From Epiperipatus broadwayi (lineage: Eukaryota > Onychophora > Udeonychophora > Euonychophora > Peripatidae): a stretch of 64,000 bases of DNA. The stretch's first letter is position 1. Each line of letters opens with the position of its first letter. Both the position numbers and the translations under genes were made by a program. Shown piece after piece: positions 39,735 through 50,295 of the stretch. The notes below the pieces were generated by a model. The model did not search any database. It was not told where the DNA came from and saw only the letters and a list, made by a program, of their open reading frames with translations. The stretch is taken from positions 374,001 through 438,000 of the forward strand of contig JAQFVV010006271.1 of assembly GCA_028023455.1 (NCBI GenBank). The letters run 5' to 3'.

Positions 39735-40440
39735 CACATTATCATCATCATTATTGTCAACTATTATCAATACACTTCAAGATGAAGGTCTCTCCAAGTT
39801 CAATCTATCTTTTCCAAACTCTAGCCTATCTTCTCCACATATCATTGCACACTTTCTTATTTTATCTATCCATCTAACATATGGCCTCTTTCTGTGTTGT
39901 TTCATTTCTTGAAATCCAGTTTAAGATTTCAATTGTCCATCTATTATCATCTCTTCTAGAAATATGTCCAGCCCAACTCAACTACAGTCTTTTAATTCTT
40001 TCAATGATATCAGTAACACCTGTTTGTTCTCTTACTCATATTATTGCATTTTTGATCTCCTTGTTATTCTTAACATGCATCTCTCCATACTTCTTTAAGT
40101 GGTTTGAAGTCTCTGTATTGCTTTTCTATTAAGTATTCAAGTCCATCATTTTTCAATCATTTTCTTGACATCTATCATTGATAAATCGCAACGGATAGAT
40201 TTTTTAAATCATTTTTATAGAACATTTTAAAGTAAGAATTTTCTAATATCTTTATATTATTTTCATAGAAAGTCCAAGTTTGACTTTTATATAATAAATT
40301 GGATAAAATAATAATTCTAATAAAACTAATTGATATTATAAAAATTATTTCAGACATTCTAAAGAAATGTAATATTGTTTGCTTTCACTGGGAAAATATA
40401 TCTGTTGAAAGAATGCAATACAGAGATACAATTATATAAG
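39735..40440 (-). pseudogene. RTE-like LINE 3' fragment
   Basis: On the minus strand the frame 40357-40175 carries IILSNLLYKSQTWTFYENN (intact family: LYGsEtWtl) and IKILENSYFKMFYKN. Further on, in other frames, are VTDIIERIKRL, LSWAGHISRRDDNRWTIEI, LNWISRNE and a DKIRK-like tail. The unit ends at an ATC/ATT simple repeat (39742-39762). It represents the thumb and C-terminal tail only. Confidence 0.8.
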
Positions 40441-40959
40441 ATGTTGAAGTATTTAGAAAGAAAAGTTTGTTGCAAAAGAAACTAAAATAAAGAAACATTA
40501 AACATCAGGTAAAGAGAATAATGATCAGCATATTCTTTATTTAGACATATCTGTAATTAATAATACTTTGTATAATCATTGCAAAACTCATTTCTAGTGT
40601 ATTATTATTTTTATTGTCTAGCTTTTCTCCCTTAGAGTTGAAATAATCATATTTTCAGCTGCAGATGACTGCTTATGATGTATATATCCTTAAATTCACA
40701 AATATTTTTAAAAAGCATTCAGTAGTGTGATGAATTATATCCTTTTTCACTATAGTAAAATCCCAATAACTCTTTCCAATAATCATCAAGTAATGTGGTG
40801 TAACTCAGAACAATTATCAAAATAAAATATCCAAATTTTGTTCTGAGATTAATAGGGGACATATTTGTGTCAAGAGATGTGTTTTTTTTTTCTTTTTCTT
40901 TTTTTATTGTTCCTAATTTGTTACATTATGGGCCTCTCCAGAGTAGATAAATCTTTAAA

Positions 40960-42080
40960 TGTTACTAGGTCATATAAGGCTTAATACTTTTCAGATAGAT
41001 GCCTAAATCTATTGCAGCCATCCTTACATCCATTATCATTATCATCCATTATCAATCTACTGCAAAATAATGATCTCTTTAAGTTGAATCCATTTTCATC
41101 AATCCAAAGATTCTCTTCTTTATATCACTATAAAAATCTTCTTTATTTCACTTTTTTACTAAATGCAGTCTTTTTTCGGTTTGGTCTTTTTTATGTCTTT
41201 CACAATCTCTTGTGATCATGCTAAAACTTCAGTTGTACAATTATTTTCATTTCTTTTAGTAATATATTTAGCTCAATTCCATTTCAGAAATGTTTAAATT
41301 ACATCAGTAATATCTATTTATTACTTTATTCATATATTGTACTTTTTATCCATCTTGTTATTTTCTTCATGTCTTCACACTTCACTAGGAAGTCAGAATT
41401 ATTTGAATTACTCTTCTATTAAAAGTTCAAACTTATATCCGTAAAAGTTCAAACCTTATATCAGTAAGTATGAAAAGCTAAAACATTTATTAAAAACTTT
41501 ACTTTTTAAACACAGTACTATATTTTCTTTCAAAATTAAGTTATTTTTCAAGTTTAATTCTCTAATTAATAATTTGTATCGATTATGTTTCCATGCATAT
41601 TAATAACTTGATTTAGAAATTTGGAGATATTAACTTTTTCTAATGATTATTGTCAATTTGTATTTGTTTCTTTTTTGAAAAGCCATTGAACATTAAACTT
41701 TTTCATATTTATTTTTAGTTCTAATTTCATACTTTCATTCAATATTTCACATAATATTTCATGAAGCTGTGACATATTACTTGCAAAAAACAGTTAAATA
41801 TGTATTACTTACGTAGTCACAATTTTATTCCTTTAGTTTTTCATTTTAACCCACAATTTTTTTGTAAAATTACTATAAAAAGTTTTGAAGAGATGAAATC
41901 ATCTTGTTATACATCCTTATGTTGTCACATCACAGCTGCTAAATTTTGATAAAGTCTTCAGAATTTGTGAATATTCTGAGTCTGTGTATTTATAATCCAA
42001 TGCTCAAATCACTAATGAAATGCGTATAGAATCAAATGCATTTTAATTGAGAATTTAGTTACTACTACTACTGGATAAAG
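40960..42080 (-). pseudogene. RTE-like LINE fragment
   Basis: The minus strand holds a degraded KAFDS-like region near 42040. Then comes a LHEILCEILNESMKLELKIN block near 41770-41700 (intact family: LQxML..L...S...GLxmN) with a following K-rich motif. A VNISKFLNQVINMHGNIID block near 41640 corresponds to YLGxxI. The C-terminal part fades into the simple repeat at about 41030-41060. Overlap with the fragment to its left suggests two separate insertions. Confidence 0.68.
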
Positions 42081-42084
42081 ATTC

Positions 42085-43040
42085 TTGATTAATTTGGATT
42101 AGCCAGATAAGTATCAATGTATTAAATGTAAAAATAAATTTGAAAAATATTGTGCTAGAATTGTTGGTGAAAGAATTTTTATACTCTTATAGGATTGAGC
42201 AAAACCTTATGTTCATCTTATACACACACACACATAAAAGCTATGTGCACCTGGTCTAATTATAGACATTTGATTTGCAGTTGTGATAATCATTAATTAT
42301 AAATAAATATGTATGTACAACTATATCAATATAACTCAATATCTGCCACATTATTTGTCTGATTATGAAAAAAAGGTTGAAATAGTGAAGAATGGAGATA
42401 AACTCCCATAGGGATAATACTATTAAGTTTAAACAGTGCAGTGTTTACAATAAAACTACTGATATTTATTTTTATATATTAATCAGTGTATATATATACT
42501 ATCCTTTACACTACATAGTAAAATAATTGTTTCATAGGTTTCAAAAATGGCACATAAACATTATCAGCAGGGGAGTTTTGTAGAATTTTTTTTTAGTTAA
42601 ATAGATTTTAAAATATTAATGTGAAAACATAAACACTAGGATATATAGATAAAATACCGTATATATGTGAATAAATATTTCACGAATGCATAAGTTGTCT
42701 TTAAATTAGATAGAACTTTATTTAAAATAAATTGCATAATTTTAGTTTAGTATAATCAAAACAATGAGTTTGTTAGAAACAACAAACGTTGCTTTGAAAT
42801 TCAATTGGAAAAATAATATTCTTAAAAATAATAGATCAATAGAATCAGGTTATAGTTATAAATAGATTTTAAAATTTTATAGTCAATTGCAAGATAATAA
42901 ATTCTGGCAGAAAAAAATAACACAATTCTTTAATAAAGATATTTTCTAATTACTTAGAAGTGAAAATTGTGTGAAAGAGATTTTTTATACATTAGAAAAC
43001 CTAACAACTGCCAGATAGATAAAGAAGTATAAAAAGTCAA
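42085..43040. other. AT-rich DNA without a recognisable gene
   Basis: A short CA microsatellite lies at about 42221-42234. No reading frame or repeat family is recognised. Confidence 0.5.
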
Positions 43041-43042
43041 TT

Positions 43043-43151
43043 CAAGAATTGGTAGTCGAGAGGTCAGCGACAGCTGCTTTACAAGCAGTTGTCCCGGGTT
43101 AGCGGGTTCGCTTCCCGGCTGATGCTATGACACATGGAAAAAAAAAAAAGT
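43043..43151 (+). mobile_element. tRNA-derived SINE, family 1 (copy b)
   Basis: It has A-box TAGTCGAGAGG at 43053, anticodon-arm-like GCTGCTTTACAAGCAGT at about 43074-43090 and B-box region GGGTTCGCTTCC at about 43104. It ends ATGCTATGACACATGG plus a run of 12 A. The body aligns with tRNA-Gly(UCC), but the anticodon loop now reads UAC and 8-9 extra bases precede the T arm. It is a retroposed copy, not a working tRNA. Confidence 0.85.
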
Positions 43152-43489
43152 ATTTCTGGTGTGCTTCTTTCCCTTGGCTACTGCTTATTGTATCAATTAA
43201 ATGCTGTGGACAAAAGACGTTGATGTTAAGTAATAGGTCATTCATTGTCAGTTATATTTTAGTGATGAAAACGAACTCCAATGGCAACTCAAGTTAAACA
43301 ATACAAATGTCTGACTAGCAACTGTTTAAAAAAATTCTCAATCTGATCAGTAGTTGCTCTAGAAGATGCTCTGAACATTAATATTTCCATGAAATGCTTT
43401 GAAATTTTCCTCCAAGCTAACAAAATCTGTAAAGAAATCTAAAGAAACATCATAAAAGTCGTAAATAATCTCCGGGTGTTTGTAAAATA

Positions 43490-43705
43490 TTGATCTAGTG
43501 TCTGAAGCTATCCTAGCGCCTCTCTGAGGAATGCCAAAGCACAAAACCATGGTCAGAGGTTTTGGGGGGGGGGAGTCTTGACAGAGATATTTTAAATGCT
43601 TTCTCTGGCTAAGCATTTATCACAAAGCTTGTTGAGCAATTGGCAATGCTCATTGTTTATATCTTACAAGCTTAAGAGAATTGGGTCATGTGATCTATGA
43701 CTCTA
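43490..43705. repeat. isolated copy of the 12.9-14.0 kb palindrome unit
   Basis: It matches the right-arm orientation of the large palindrome. Shared words are GATCTAGTGTCTGAAGCTA, GTGCC(A)AAGCAC region words, a G-run (43564-43572), ATGCTTTCTCTGGCTAAGCA and CTTGTTGAGCAATTGGCAAT. It is not paired here with an inverted arm. The minus-strand open frame 43359-43616 falls mostly in this repeat and is not a gene. Confidence 0.82.
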
Positions 43706-43744
43706 TTTTTTATTTTTTTATTATAGCCATCTCTCAACAATTCA

Positions 43745-43960
43745 TATAGTCTCAACTGCCCATACATATACGGTTGGGTCGAAAATATAGGTGGATTCAT
43801 TCTATATTTTCTTAAAGACTTTATCTTGGGTTTGAAAAAGTGGGAGTATTCATTTATATAGTGACATCTGCAAAGCGCATGTGCATATCAGCTTATTGGC
43901 TTATTAATATTATAGATTATAGAACAAAAACATCGCGCTATATAAGAAAATAAATGTCTT
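43745..43960. mobile_element. degraded MITE related to the 62-kb palindrome
   Basis: CCCATACATATACGGTTGGG then TCGAAA, GGTGGATTCATTCTAT, GTGGGAGTATTCATTTATA and AAAGCGCATGTGCAT follow the same order as the reverse complement of 62215-61992. One arm is decayed. ACATCGCGCTATA after it is also shared with 20380-20392. Confidence 0.68.
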
Positions 43961-44633
43961 GTTTAAAATCTATAGTATAAATTATGCAATTTTATTGATC
44001 AAGAATTCATAAATTCTAGCGTGTATTTTAAAATAATAAATATTAATAAAATCAGCCAAAATTTAAGATGAATCAAAAGAAGCATGATTTTATTATTACT
44101 TTTAAATAACCAAGGACTTATTAATCACAAATAAAACATTTTGTTTTGTTATTATTATTTCAAACTTGTATAATATTATATTAAAATATTAAATTTAAAT
44201 AATGTTATAAAGAAGGAATTGACTTTTTTTTAATCACTATTTAAAATTAAGCATGAAATTTTACTGATGCAACATTTGAAAGAATTCTTTATCATAATGT
44301 AATAAAAAGAACTGTAATCCAATTGCTTCTTCCTTCATTTTGTTTATTTGTGATAGATAAAGAAATATAAATTGTAATAGTGGTATTCAGTATTCACAAA
44401 TTAGTTTTTAGAATTAATTTTAAAAAGAAGTATAAATTATATTGAGCCCTTACTTTTAAAAATATTTACTAAAAACTTAAAATTAAAATGCTAAAATAAT
44501 CTCTTCAAAACAAATCAAAAATGATTAATAAATCAGATCGTGTGTGTGTTTATATATGAATAATAAAAAGGGAAAAGGGTCGTTTAATTAATTATCAAAC
44601 CAACTGATAAAGAAATATATAATAATAAAGATC

Positions 44634-44723
44634 TTTTCAACATGTGTCTGTGATCAGGTGGGTCAGCAATATGAGATGTCTTGGAGAGTCGAGGATCGTT
44701 TGAAAGTCTGAGTTCGAATCCCT
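44634..44723 (+). mobile_element. hammerhead-retroposon 3' fragment with 18-bp duplication
   Basis: An exact 18-bp duplication, TATATAATAATAAAGATC, lies at 44616-44633 and 44724-44741. Between them is the 3' part of the element seen at 52445-52743. It begins at TTTTCAACATGTG just downstream of the ribozyme and runs through GATCAGGTGGGTCAGCAATA to a strong B box, GAGTTCGAATCCC, at about 44710-44722. The 5' truncation with a clean duplication shows target-primed reverse transcription. The 3' end directly follows the B box, with no poly(A). Confidence 0.85.
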
Positions 44724-45370
44724 TATATAATAATAAAGATCATTTTGTTTATTACCGTGTATTTCATGCTGCAGTTTTGATAAACTTATAAAGATGTGAT
44801 AAATCTGTATGAATAGATTTTAGGATAGAAATCAAAAGTCTATAGCATTGAACTTTTTTTCTTTATACTTCCTTTATATATACTTCATCATTTTAGGGAG
44901 TTAGTGTTTTAATGATTATTTATTGGATCAGTCCTTAAATCAGGATGGCCCAATAACTGGTAATATCTTGGATGGTTGTTTATATTATAAATGTCCAAAG
45001 TTTAATAAGCACTAAGCGTCATGTTTTAAGAAGTTGATGGTAAGCTGCATATTTCTATCACTATGCTATATAAAACTGAAGTTAAAAGATGAATTGATTA
45101 CTATGTCTTTTGATGAATATATACAAATAAATAATGAATATTAACTTATGCATGGAATGATCAGATCTATGGATATTAGCTGTGCTGAGAAAGCCTATCT
45201 TCTTTAAAGTTAACAAATTTGAATGAATTCAATGACTGAAACGCCAATTATAATTATTCCACACAATCTATAAATCGTTGTTTTTTTTTAAATTAATGAA
45301 TAAAAATATTACGGTATTACATAAAGAAATATCTTTCATTTATTGAGTATATAGAAAGTTATTGTTTTTT

Positions 45371-45436
45371 TGTTTTTTTTCCATATGTCATAGCATCAGC
45401 CGGGAACAACAACTGTCTGCAACCAACTGCTTAATG
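45371..45436 (-). mobile_element. tRNA-derived SINE, family 1 (truncated copy)
   Basis: A T-run, then CCATATGTCATAGCATCAGC and CGGGAACAACAACTGTCTGC. This is the 3' half of the SINE in minus orientation. It stops in the anticodon-arm region (CCAACTGCTTAATG), so the copy is 5'-truncated. Confidence 0.75.
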
Positions 45437-46199
45437 TTTTAATTCAAAATGTCAATTGTTTCATATTACTAGTATGTTCTGCATAATATATACATAATAA
45501 TTATAATAAAAAGCAAATGTTAATCATATACTCATATAATCAATTTCAATTTACATTTTATATTTAATTAATACGGGTAATATCTTAAGTTTGAGTTTAT
45601 TTTACAAATATATCTTTTTTACTTTATTACATAAATTTTCTTGAGTATTTATTAACACTTAGATTTATTTATTTTAAGGCCTAAAAAATAATAAGACCTT
45701 TATAATGTATATCGGTGTGGACCTTGAAAGGGAATATTTAATTTGATATATGTATGGAATATTAATGAAGTATAGACTTATGTTACATTCTAATAAGATA
45801 ATAAATTTATACTAGATTCAGGAAAGTAAATTATTAAGAAAGATATTTAAATTCTACTCATTAAGTTTCAGATTTTACTTCAAACAACACCACACATATT
45901 GGTTGCAAAGCTTTGAACTTCTACAGAAAACTATTGTAATTAGCAAAATGTAGCTACCTGATACTGTAAATATTTTTCTTAATAAAAAAAACAACTTGGT
46001 AGTGTTCAATTGGAGGATATTATCAGAATCGATTGAATGAACTAGAAAATTAACTTAAATACAACCTATTGACTTCAAAAGCTGTAATTAAGTTAGCCAT
46101 CTACTAAGTGATAAAATAGTACTGTATCTTTGGAGTATATTCTTTTCAATATTCCTGGAATGACCATTTCATTACATATATAATATTCATGTAATTGTA

Positions 46200-46345
46200 G
46201 GGAGTGTGAAGACAGACTTTCAAGCTCCCTTCAGCTATTTACTTTATCTCATACAACCTGATATACATGACCACACATATGTGAAAAAGAGTGGATAGCT
46301 AAAAAGAGCTTAAAAGTCTGTATTCAAATTCCCTATAATTATCTC
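46200..46345. mobile_element. inverted pair of hammerhead-retroposon 3' fragments
   Basis: The left half (46200-46280) read on the minus strand gives CATATGTGTGGTCATGTATA, then GTATGAGATAAAG, then GAGCTTGAAAGTCTG. The right half (46274-46345) gives the same order on the plus strand, ending AAGTCTGTATTCAAATTCCC. The two units therefore lie head to head and overlap at CATATG. B boxes are decayed in both. Confidence 0.65.
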
Positions 46346-46423
46346 TAAATTTTGTATGTATAAATTATACTTATATTCAAATATATAGTATTCATATAAA
46401 ACAAATTAAACAAGATATAAGTG

Positions 46424-46725
46424 TATATATTGCTTATAACACTCTATTCATATACATGTTAATGCAACAAAGTTTCTTAAAAACTTCTTTATTTTCTTAC
46501 AGTTTCGACTGTCCAGCAGTCTTCATCAGAGCTTCTTTATTTTCTTACAGTTTTGACTGTCCAGCAGTCTTCATCAGAGCTCTGATGAAGACTGCTGGAC
46601 AGTCGAAACTGTAAGAAAATAAAGAAGTTTTTAAGAAAATTTGTTGCATTAACGCATATATGAATAGAGTGTTATAAGCAATATATATGATTATATGAAG
46701 ATATGCAAAGAAAGCGAAGGAGAAG
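46424..46725 (+). mobile_element. small Penelope-type foldback element, 15-bp duplication
   Basis: The target duplication AACAAGATATAAGTG is exact at 46409-46423 and 46726-46740. The left arm starts right at it, TATATATTGCTTATAACAC, and is mirrored by GTGTTATAAGCAATATATA at about 46670-46688. A tail of about 37 nt follows the right arm. Hammerhead-like motifs occur three times: plus strand 46582-46609, and minus strand 46502-46531 and 46550-46579, the last two as a 48-bp tandem pair. Inverted terminal arms, a one-sided tail and TSDs of this size are known traits of Penelope-like elements. Confidence 0.82.
46502..46609. ncRNA. three hammerhead-like motifs inside the foldback
   Basis: On the plus strand, CTGATGA is at 46582-46588, then one extra A, then hairpin GACTG/CAGTC with loop CTGGA, then GAAAC at 46605-46609. 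The two minus-strand copies (46531-46502 and 46579-46550) have the same hairpin. The second has lost the G of GAAA. The extra A before stem II departs from the canonical core. Stem I looks no more than two pairs long, so self-cleavage as a monomer is doubtful. A dimeric form is conceivable. Confidence 0.5.
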
Positions 46726-46790
46726 AACAAGATATAAGTGACTATTATAATATATACTGTATATAAAAGGTTCCCCCAATACTAGCTTAT

Positions 46791-46835
46791 GAATAAAGAT
46801 AAAGTTCAAATAAAATTCAGACTTTATCTTTATTC
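46791..46835. repeat. 15-bp perfect inverted repeat
   Basis: GAATAAAGATAAAGT at 46791-46805 pairs with ACTTTATCTTTATTC at 46821-46835 across a 15-nt loop. Confidence 0.85.
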
Positions 46836-46880
46836 ACAAGGTAGCATTGCTGGAAAAATTAGTGTTGAAGCATGGACAAA

Positions 46881-47045
46881 AATTATGCTGCAGAAATGGG
46901 ATGTAGCAGGATAGAAAAAAATATGGGAAAAACTTGGGGCAGGGAATGAAAAGGGAAAGTAAAGTGGCTAACAGGTTTATCTGGACATATTAGCTGAGAG
47001 ATTCCTGACTATGAAAAAAAAGAAGTCACAGTGCATCACATTGCA
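46881..47045 (+). repeat. dispersed repeat, copy 2 of 2
   Basis: It matches 28762-28915 in the same orientation (GGGATGTAGCAGGATAG, AATATGGGAAAAACTTGGGG, GGGAATGAAAAGGG, CTAACAGGTTT, AGATTCCTGACT). The parent element is unknown. Confidence 0.65.
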
Positions 47046-47828
47046 TGAAGAAAGTGGTGGACTCCTGCATTTTCAGCTTGTGACATGCACTGGATCTATT
47101 CCATATATACAGTCTTTATATAAATTAAAATAAAAAAGATATTAATAAATATGTAATAAAAATAAACAATTTTTGTTACATATAGGGGTGTATTATACAT
47201 ATCTGAATGTGTTTTATAATTACACACATTTTTGTTACATATATTTAAATAATGTCATGGGAAAATTATACGTATATGAATGTATTTCATATTTAGATAC
47301 ATTAACCATATTTTGTATACAATATTTAGCTTCATAAAATTCAGTTTCAGACACACTATTTATAAATTAAAATATATAGAGATGCATTTTTCAAGTTTTT
47401 TTTACTCTTGATAAAAATCAAGCCTTTTTTACTTGAATATTATACATCAATATATTAATGTTATAAATTGAGTCTGTTATTATATCTCCTGAGTCATGTG
47501 ACAACTATTGTATAGATAGGGAAAAGATAATGTTTAGTTTCTTTCTATGCATTGATATGGGTAATTATCTATAATTTATGTTAATGTTACTGAGTAGTTT
47601 GATTAATAAAGTTTACTAAAAATAAATCACAACAAATAAAATTTTAAAAAGCTACAGTAAAATGTAAAACTGTATAAGTCAAGACTTAACGATTAAGATT
47701 TGGTAGAGATACATTTGGTTTGACATAGTTTTACTTTTATTTTTTTAAAAAAAAGAAAAACTATCAAAAATTTACTGGGGTTTTCTTTTTGCACATAATT
47801 TTGTAGTTATTGGTAATATACAGATACA

Positions 47829-47938
47829 TTTTTTTTTCCCTCATATGTCATAGCATCAGCCGGGAAGCGAATCCGCTAACCCGGGGCAACTGCTTGTAAA
47901 GCAGCTGTCGCTGATCTCTCGGCCACCAATGCTTGACA
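47829..47938 (-). mobile_element. tRNA-derived SINE, family 1 (copy c)
   Basis: Minus strand: TGTCAAGCATTGGTGGCCGA, A-box region TGGCCGAGAG, GCTGCTTTACAAGCAGT, the extra block CCCCGGGTTAGC, a GGATTCGCTTCCCGG B-box region, ATGCTATGACATATG and a run of A (plus-strand T-run at 47829-47837). It is nearly the same as the copies at 43.1 and 49.3 kb. Confidence 0.85.
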
Positions 47939-48004
47939 CAATTTTTATTTTGTGTTCAAACTTAAAAGATCACTCAAAAGGTGGGTAATTTTCTTTAAAA
48001 AAGA

Positions 48005-48190
48005 ATATTTTCCAGATAGTTAACCCGTTAACTAAAGTGGATAAGATATCGATTTTCCAACCAATGTTGGAAGAATTGCTTGACTGACCATGGGTTACCT
48101 TTCTGAACAAAAAAAAATCGTAAGCTTTTTGAAACGAATTTCATTTAGCCCGTATTCGAATTCCAGGTCATAGATATTAAATATACTACT
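48005..48190 (-). mobile_element. tRNA-related SINE, family 3
   Basis: Minus strand: TCTATGACCTGGAATTCGAA, then GGGCTAAATGAAATTCG, and at the far end AAAATCGATATCTTATCCAC. This is the same order as the copies near 39.5 and 61.3 kb. The B box ATTCGAAT is intact. Confidence 0.6.
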
Positions 48191-48548
48191 TCTACACCAT
48201 AAAGACTTCATGTTCAATATTTATACACACAAACTTATATATCAAAAACTATTTTACTAATTATTTGTTGTCATTATTTTTATATACGAATGTGTGTTTT
48301 CATATGCAGAATAGTGTTCGAATATTCAGTGTAACTAATTTTCATTTCTCCGACTCTAATAATAAAGTAGTAACATGCTTTGCATTCTGATTATTTCCTT
48401 ACTAGTAATCCAATCTCTTTAAATCTTCAGCAACACATTCATGTGATTCAATTCAACTATCAAATAACTATTAAGAATTAAGAGCAACGATTTCAAAGTC
48501 AAAATATATTTCTAAGAAGATTTTATCTCCATTAATAGATATACCTTT

Positions 48549-48602
48549 AAAAAAGATAATTAATCTGAAGTTTTGATAAACTTCAGATTAATTATCTTTT
48601 TT
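48549..48602. repeat. perfect 25-bp hairpin with 4-nt loop
   Basis: 48549-48573 is the exact reverse complement of 48578-48602, with loop TGAT. The core word is GATAATTAATCTGAAG. The perfect match against a drifting background suggests a recent origin or very recent conversion. No flanking element was recognised. Confidence 0.92.
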
Positions 48603-48954
48603 ATTTTCAAAATGAGAATATGATTTATTTATTTAAGATTTCAATTTACCTATATATTTTGATAAAACTATACTATATTTACCAAAAATTCCTTTATCTA
48701 AAATAGTTAACTGCATACAGTTGTTATACTTTGAACATTTCGTTAGTAAGTTTATTATAACAACAGCAATTTATGATTAACCGTTCTACCTTCTCCACCC
48801 CTCCTCCATACGCACAAACATCTTTTATATATACTTTAATACTCCCTAATTCCAGATTCTTTTGAATAAAAAAAAATGTTTCATATTGTTCAAAACCGAA
48901 TTAGTTCAGGAAAACATACCACCCTAAGACATACAAATGATATTTAGAAGTATT

Positions 48955-49135
48955 ATGTTTTATAATGCAATAGCAGTATATCTGACTGGCATGCTTATAG
49001 TCTGGATTCGAATCTGAGTAATGTGAAACTTGGGGGGAGGGGTCAATCAAATTCATTATTTTTAAAGAAATTGGCTGTAGCCATTACAGCTAACAATATG
49101 ATATTGGTCAGTAAATGAGTATCTAATTATTACTG
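48955..49135 (+). mobile_element. tRNA-related SINE, family 3
   Basis: GTATATCTGACTGGCATGC, then a strong B box GGATTCGAATCTG (49004-49016), then GTGAAACTTGG, and later GTCAGTAAATGAGTATCTAA and TTACTGGCTAAAA. This order defines the family best together with the 59.8-kb copy. Confidence 0.65.
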
Positions 49136-49240
49136 GCTAAAAGGCAAAATAAAACTGCTACTATCCAACAAATGGAAAGTGTGGTAATAGCTTTTTCATT
49201 GTTTCATTATAAAGGAAAGACAGATCTATTAAAAAGACTA

Positions 49241-49341
49241 GTCAAGCACTGGTGGTCGAGAGGTCAGCGACAGCTGCTTTACAAGCAGTTGTCCCAGGTT
49301 AGCAGGTTCGTTTCCGGCTGATGCTATGACACATAAAAAAA
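49241..49341 (+). mobile_element. tRNA-derived SINE, family 1 (copy d)
   Basis: It begins GTCAAGCACTGGTGGTCGAG and has GCTGCTTTACAAGCAGT, the inserted CCCAGGTTAGC block and the B-box region AGGTTCGTTTCCGG. It ends ATGCTATGACACATA plus A-run. Like copy b, the anticodon loop is UAC. Confidence 0.85.
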
Positions 49342-49344
49342 ATC

Positions 49345-50060
49345 TATCGCCTAATTTGTATTTAGCTATCTATATAGTGGATAATTTTAAATTTAAAGCT
49401 GAAATTGTAAAAATATTTACATTTGACAAATAATCTGTATTTATGAACTACATTAACTTCAATTCAACCTACCCCCCCCCCCCAGCTCCAGCTATTTTCT
49501 GTCTTTAAAATCATCAATCACTTTTTTGTTATACTTCTTTTACTAGTAATCTTTACAGTACTTTTAAGAATGTATTTCATATATTTCATTGATTCTAAGT
49601 ATATGCAAGTCAAGTTTCTTTTTTAATAATCTTTTTTAAAGCTTTTAGCATTACTACACTATTAATCTTACCATTCTGTCTTATTCCCCCTACCCCTCTT
49701 CTCCAAATGCATATATTTTTAATTGCCCATAATTCTATTCCATATAAACTTCATAAATATGAATAAAACATAACAAACTTTATTTTTACATTTAATTCAA
49801 AATACTGCAAAATAATCTCAAATTTTTTAATTACAATTATCACTGTAATTTTCATTATTAATTAACTTTTTTCAAAATATTGAAAAGCATTAGCCTCCTC
49901 TATAACTATTTGTTAAATGTTATTTTCATTTCTTCAGCTTTATTCCAATAATCCACCCTTTCCATTAATCCTATATCACAACTTTTTGTTACACCTACCC
50001 TCATTATCTGTAAAAGCATTGCTATGTATGCCACATTCAAATCCACTGCAATGAATTCTA
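49345..50060. other. AT-rich DNA with a C homopolymer, no gene seen
   Basis: A run of about 13 C sits at 49472-49484, a likely slippage site. The short frames here overlap on both strands and show no family resemblance. Confidence 0.5.
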
Positions 50061-50077
50061 TTAATATCATCAACAAT

Positions 50078-50295
50078 ACAATTTATCCAAACCGCTTCAA
50101 TTATGTTTTTTTTATTTTTTTTTATTTTGTTCATTATATCATAGCTCTGAAGAAGACTGCAGGTCAGTCGAAACATAGGTGTATATATATGTACAAACAA
50201 AGACTTTTGCTAAAAAGTGTTTGAAGCGGTTTGGATAAATTGTATTTATAGGATATTATGACAAAAATAAAGAAAAGCATGATTTCGGTAATATT
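50078..50295 (+). mobile_element. second Penelope-type foldback, 13-bp duplication
   Basis: The duplication TATCATCAACAAT is exact at 50065-50077 and 50296-50308. The arms ACAATTTATCCAAACCGCTT... (50078-50100) and their exact complement (50221-50243) start right at the left duplication. A 52-nt tail follows the right arm. A hammerhead-like motif lies between: CTGAAGA at 50147-50153, extra A, GACTG/CAGTC hairpin with loop CAGGT, GAAAC at 50170-50174. Architecture and motif match the element at 46424-46725, although the arm sequences differ. Confidence 0.82.

Noticed and set aside
39881-40132. 83-codon plus frame
   Set aside because: It is antisense to the RTE-like C-terminal tail read on the minus strand.
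43043-43151. A functional tRNA-Val (anticodon UAC)
   Set aside because: Extra bases disrupt the T-arm spacing, a poly(A) run follows, and near-identical copies recur in the window, so it is a SINE.
43359-43616. 85-codon minus-strand frame as a gene
   Set aside because: Most of it lies in the repeat unit shared with the 13-kb palindrome and runs through its G homopolymer.
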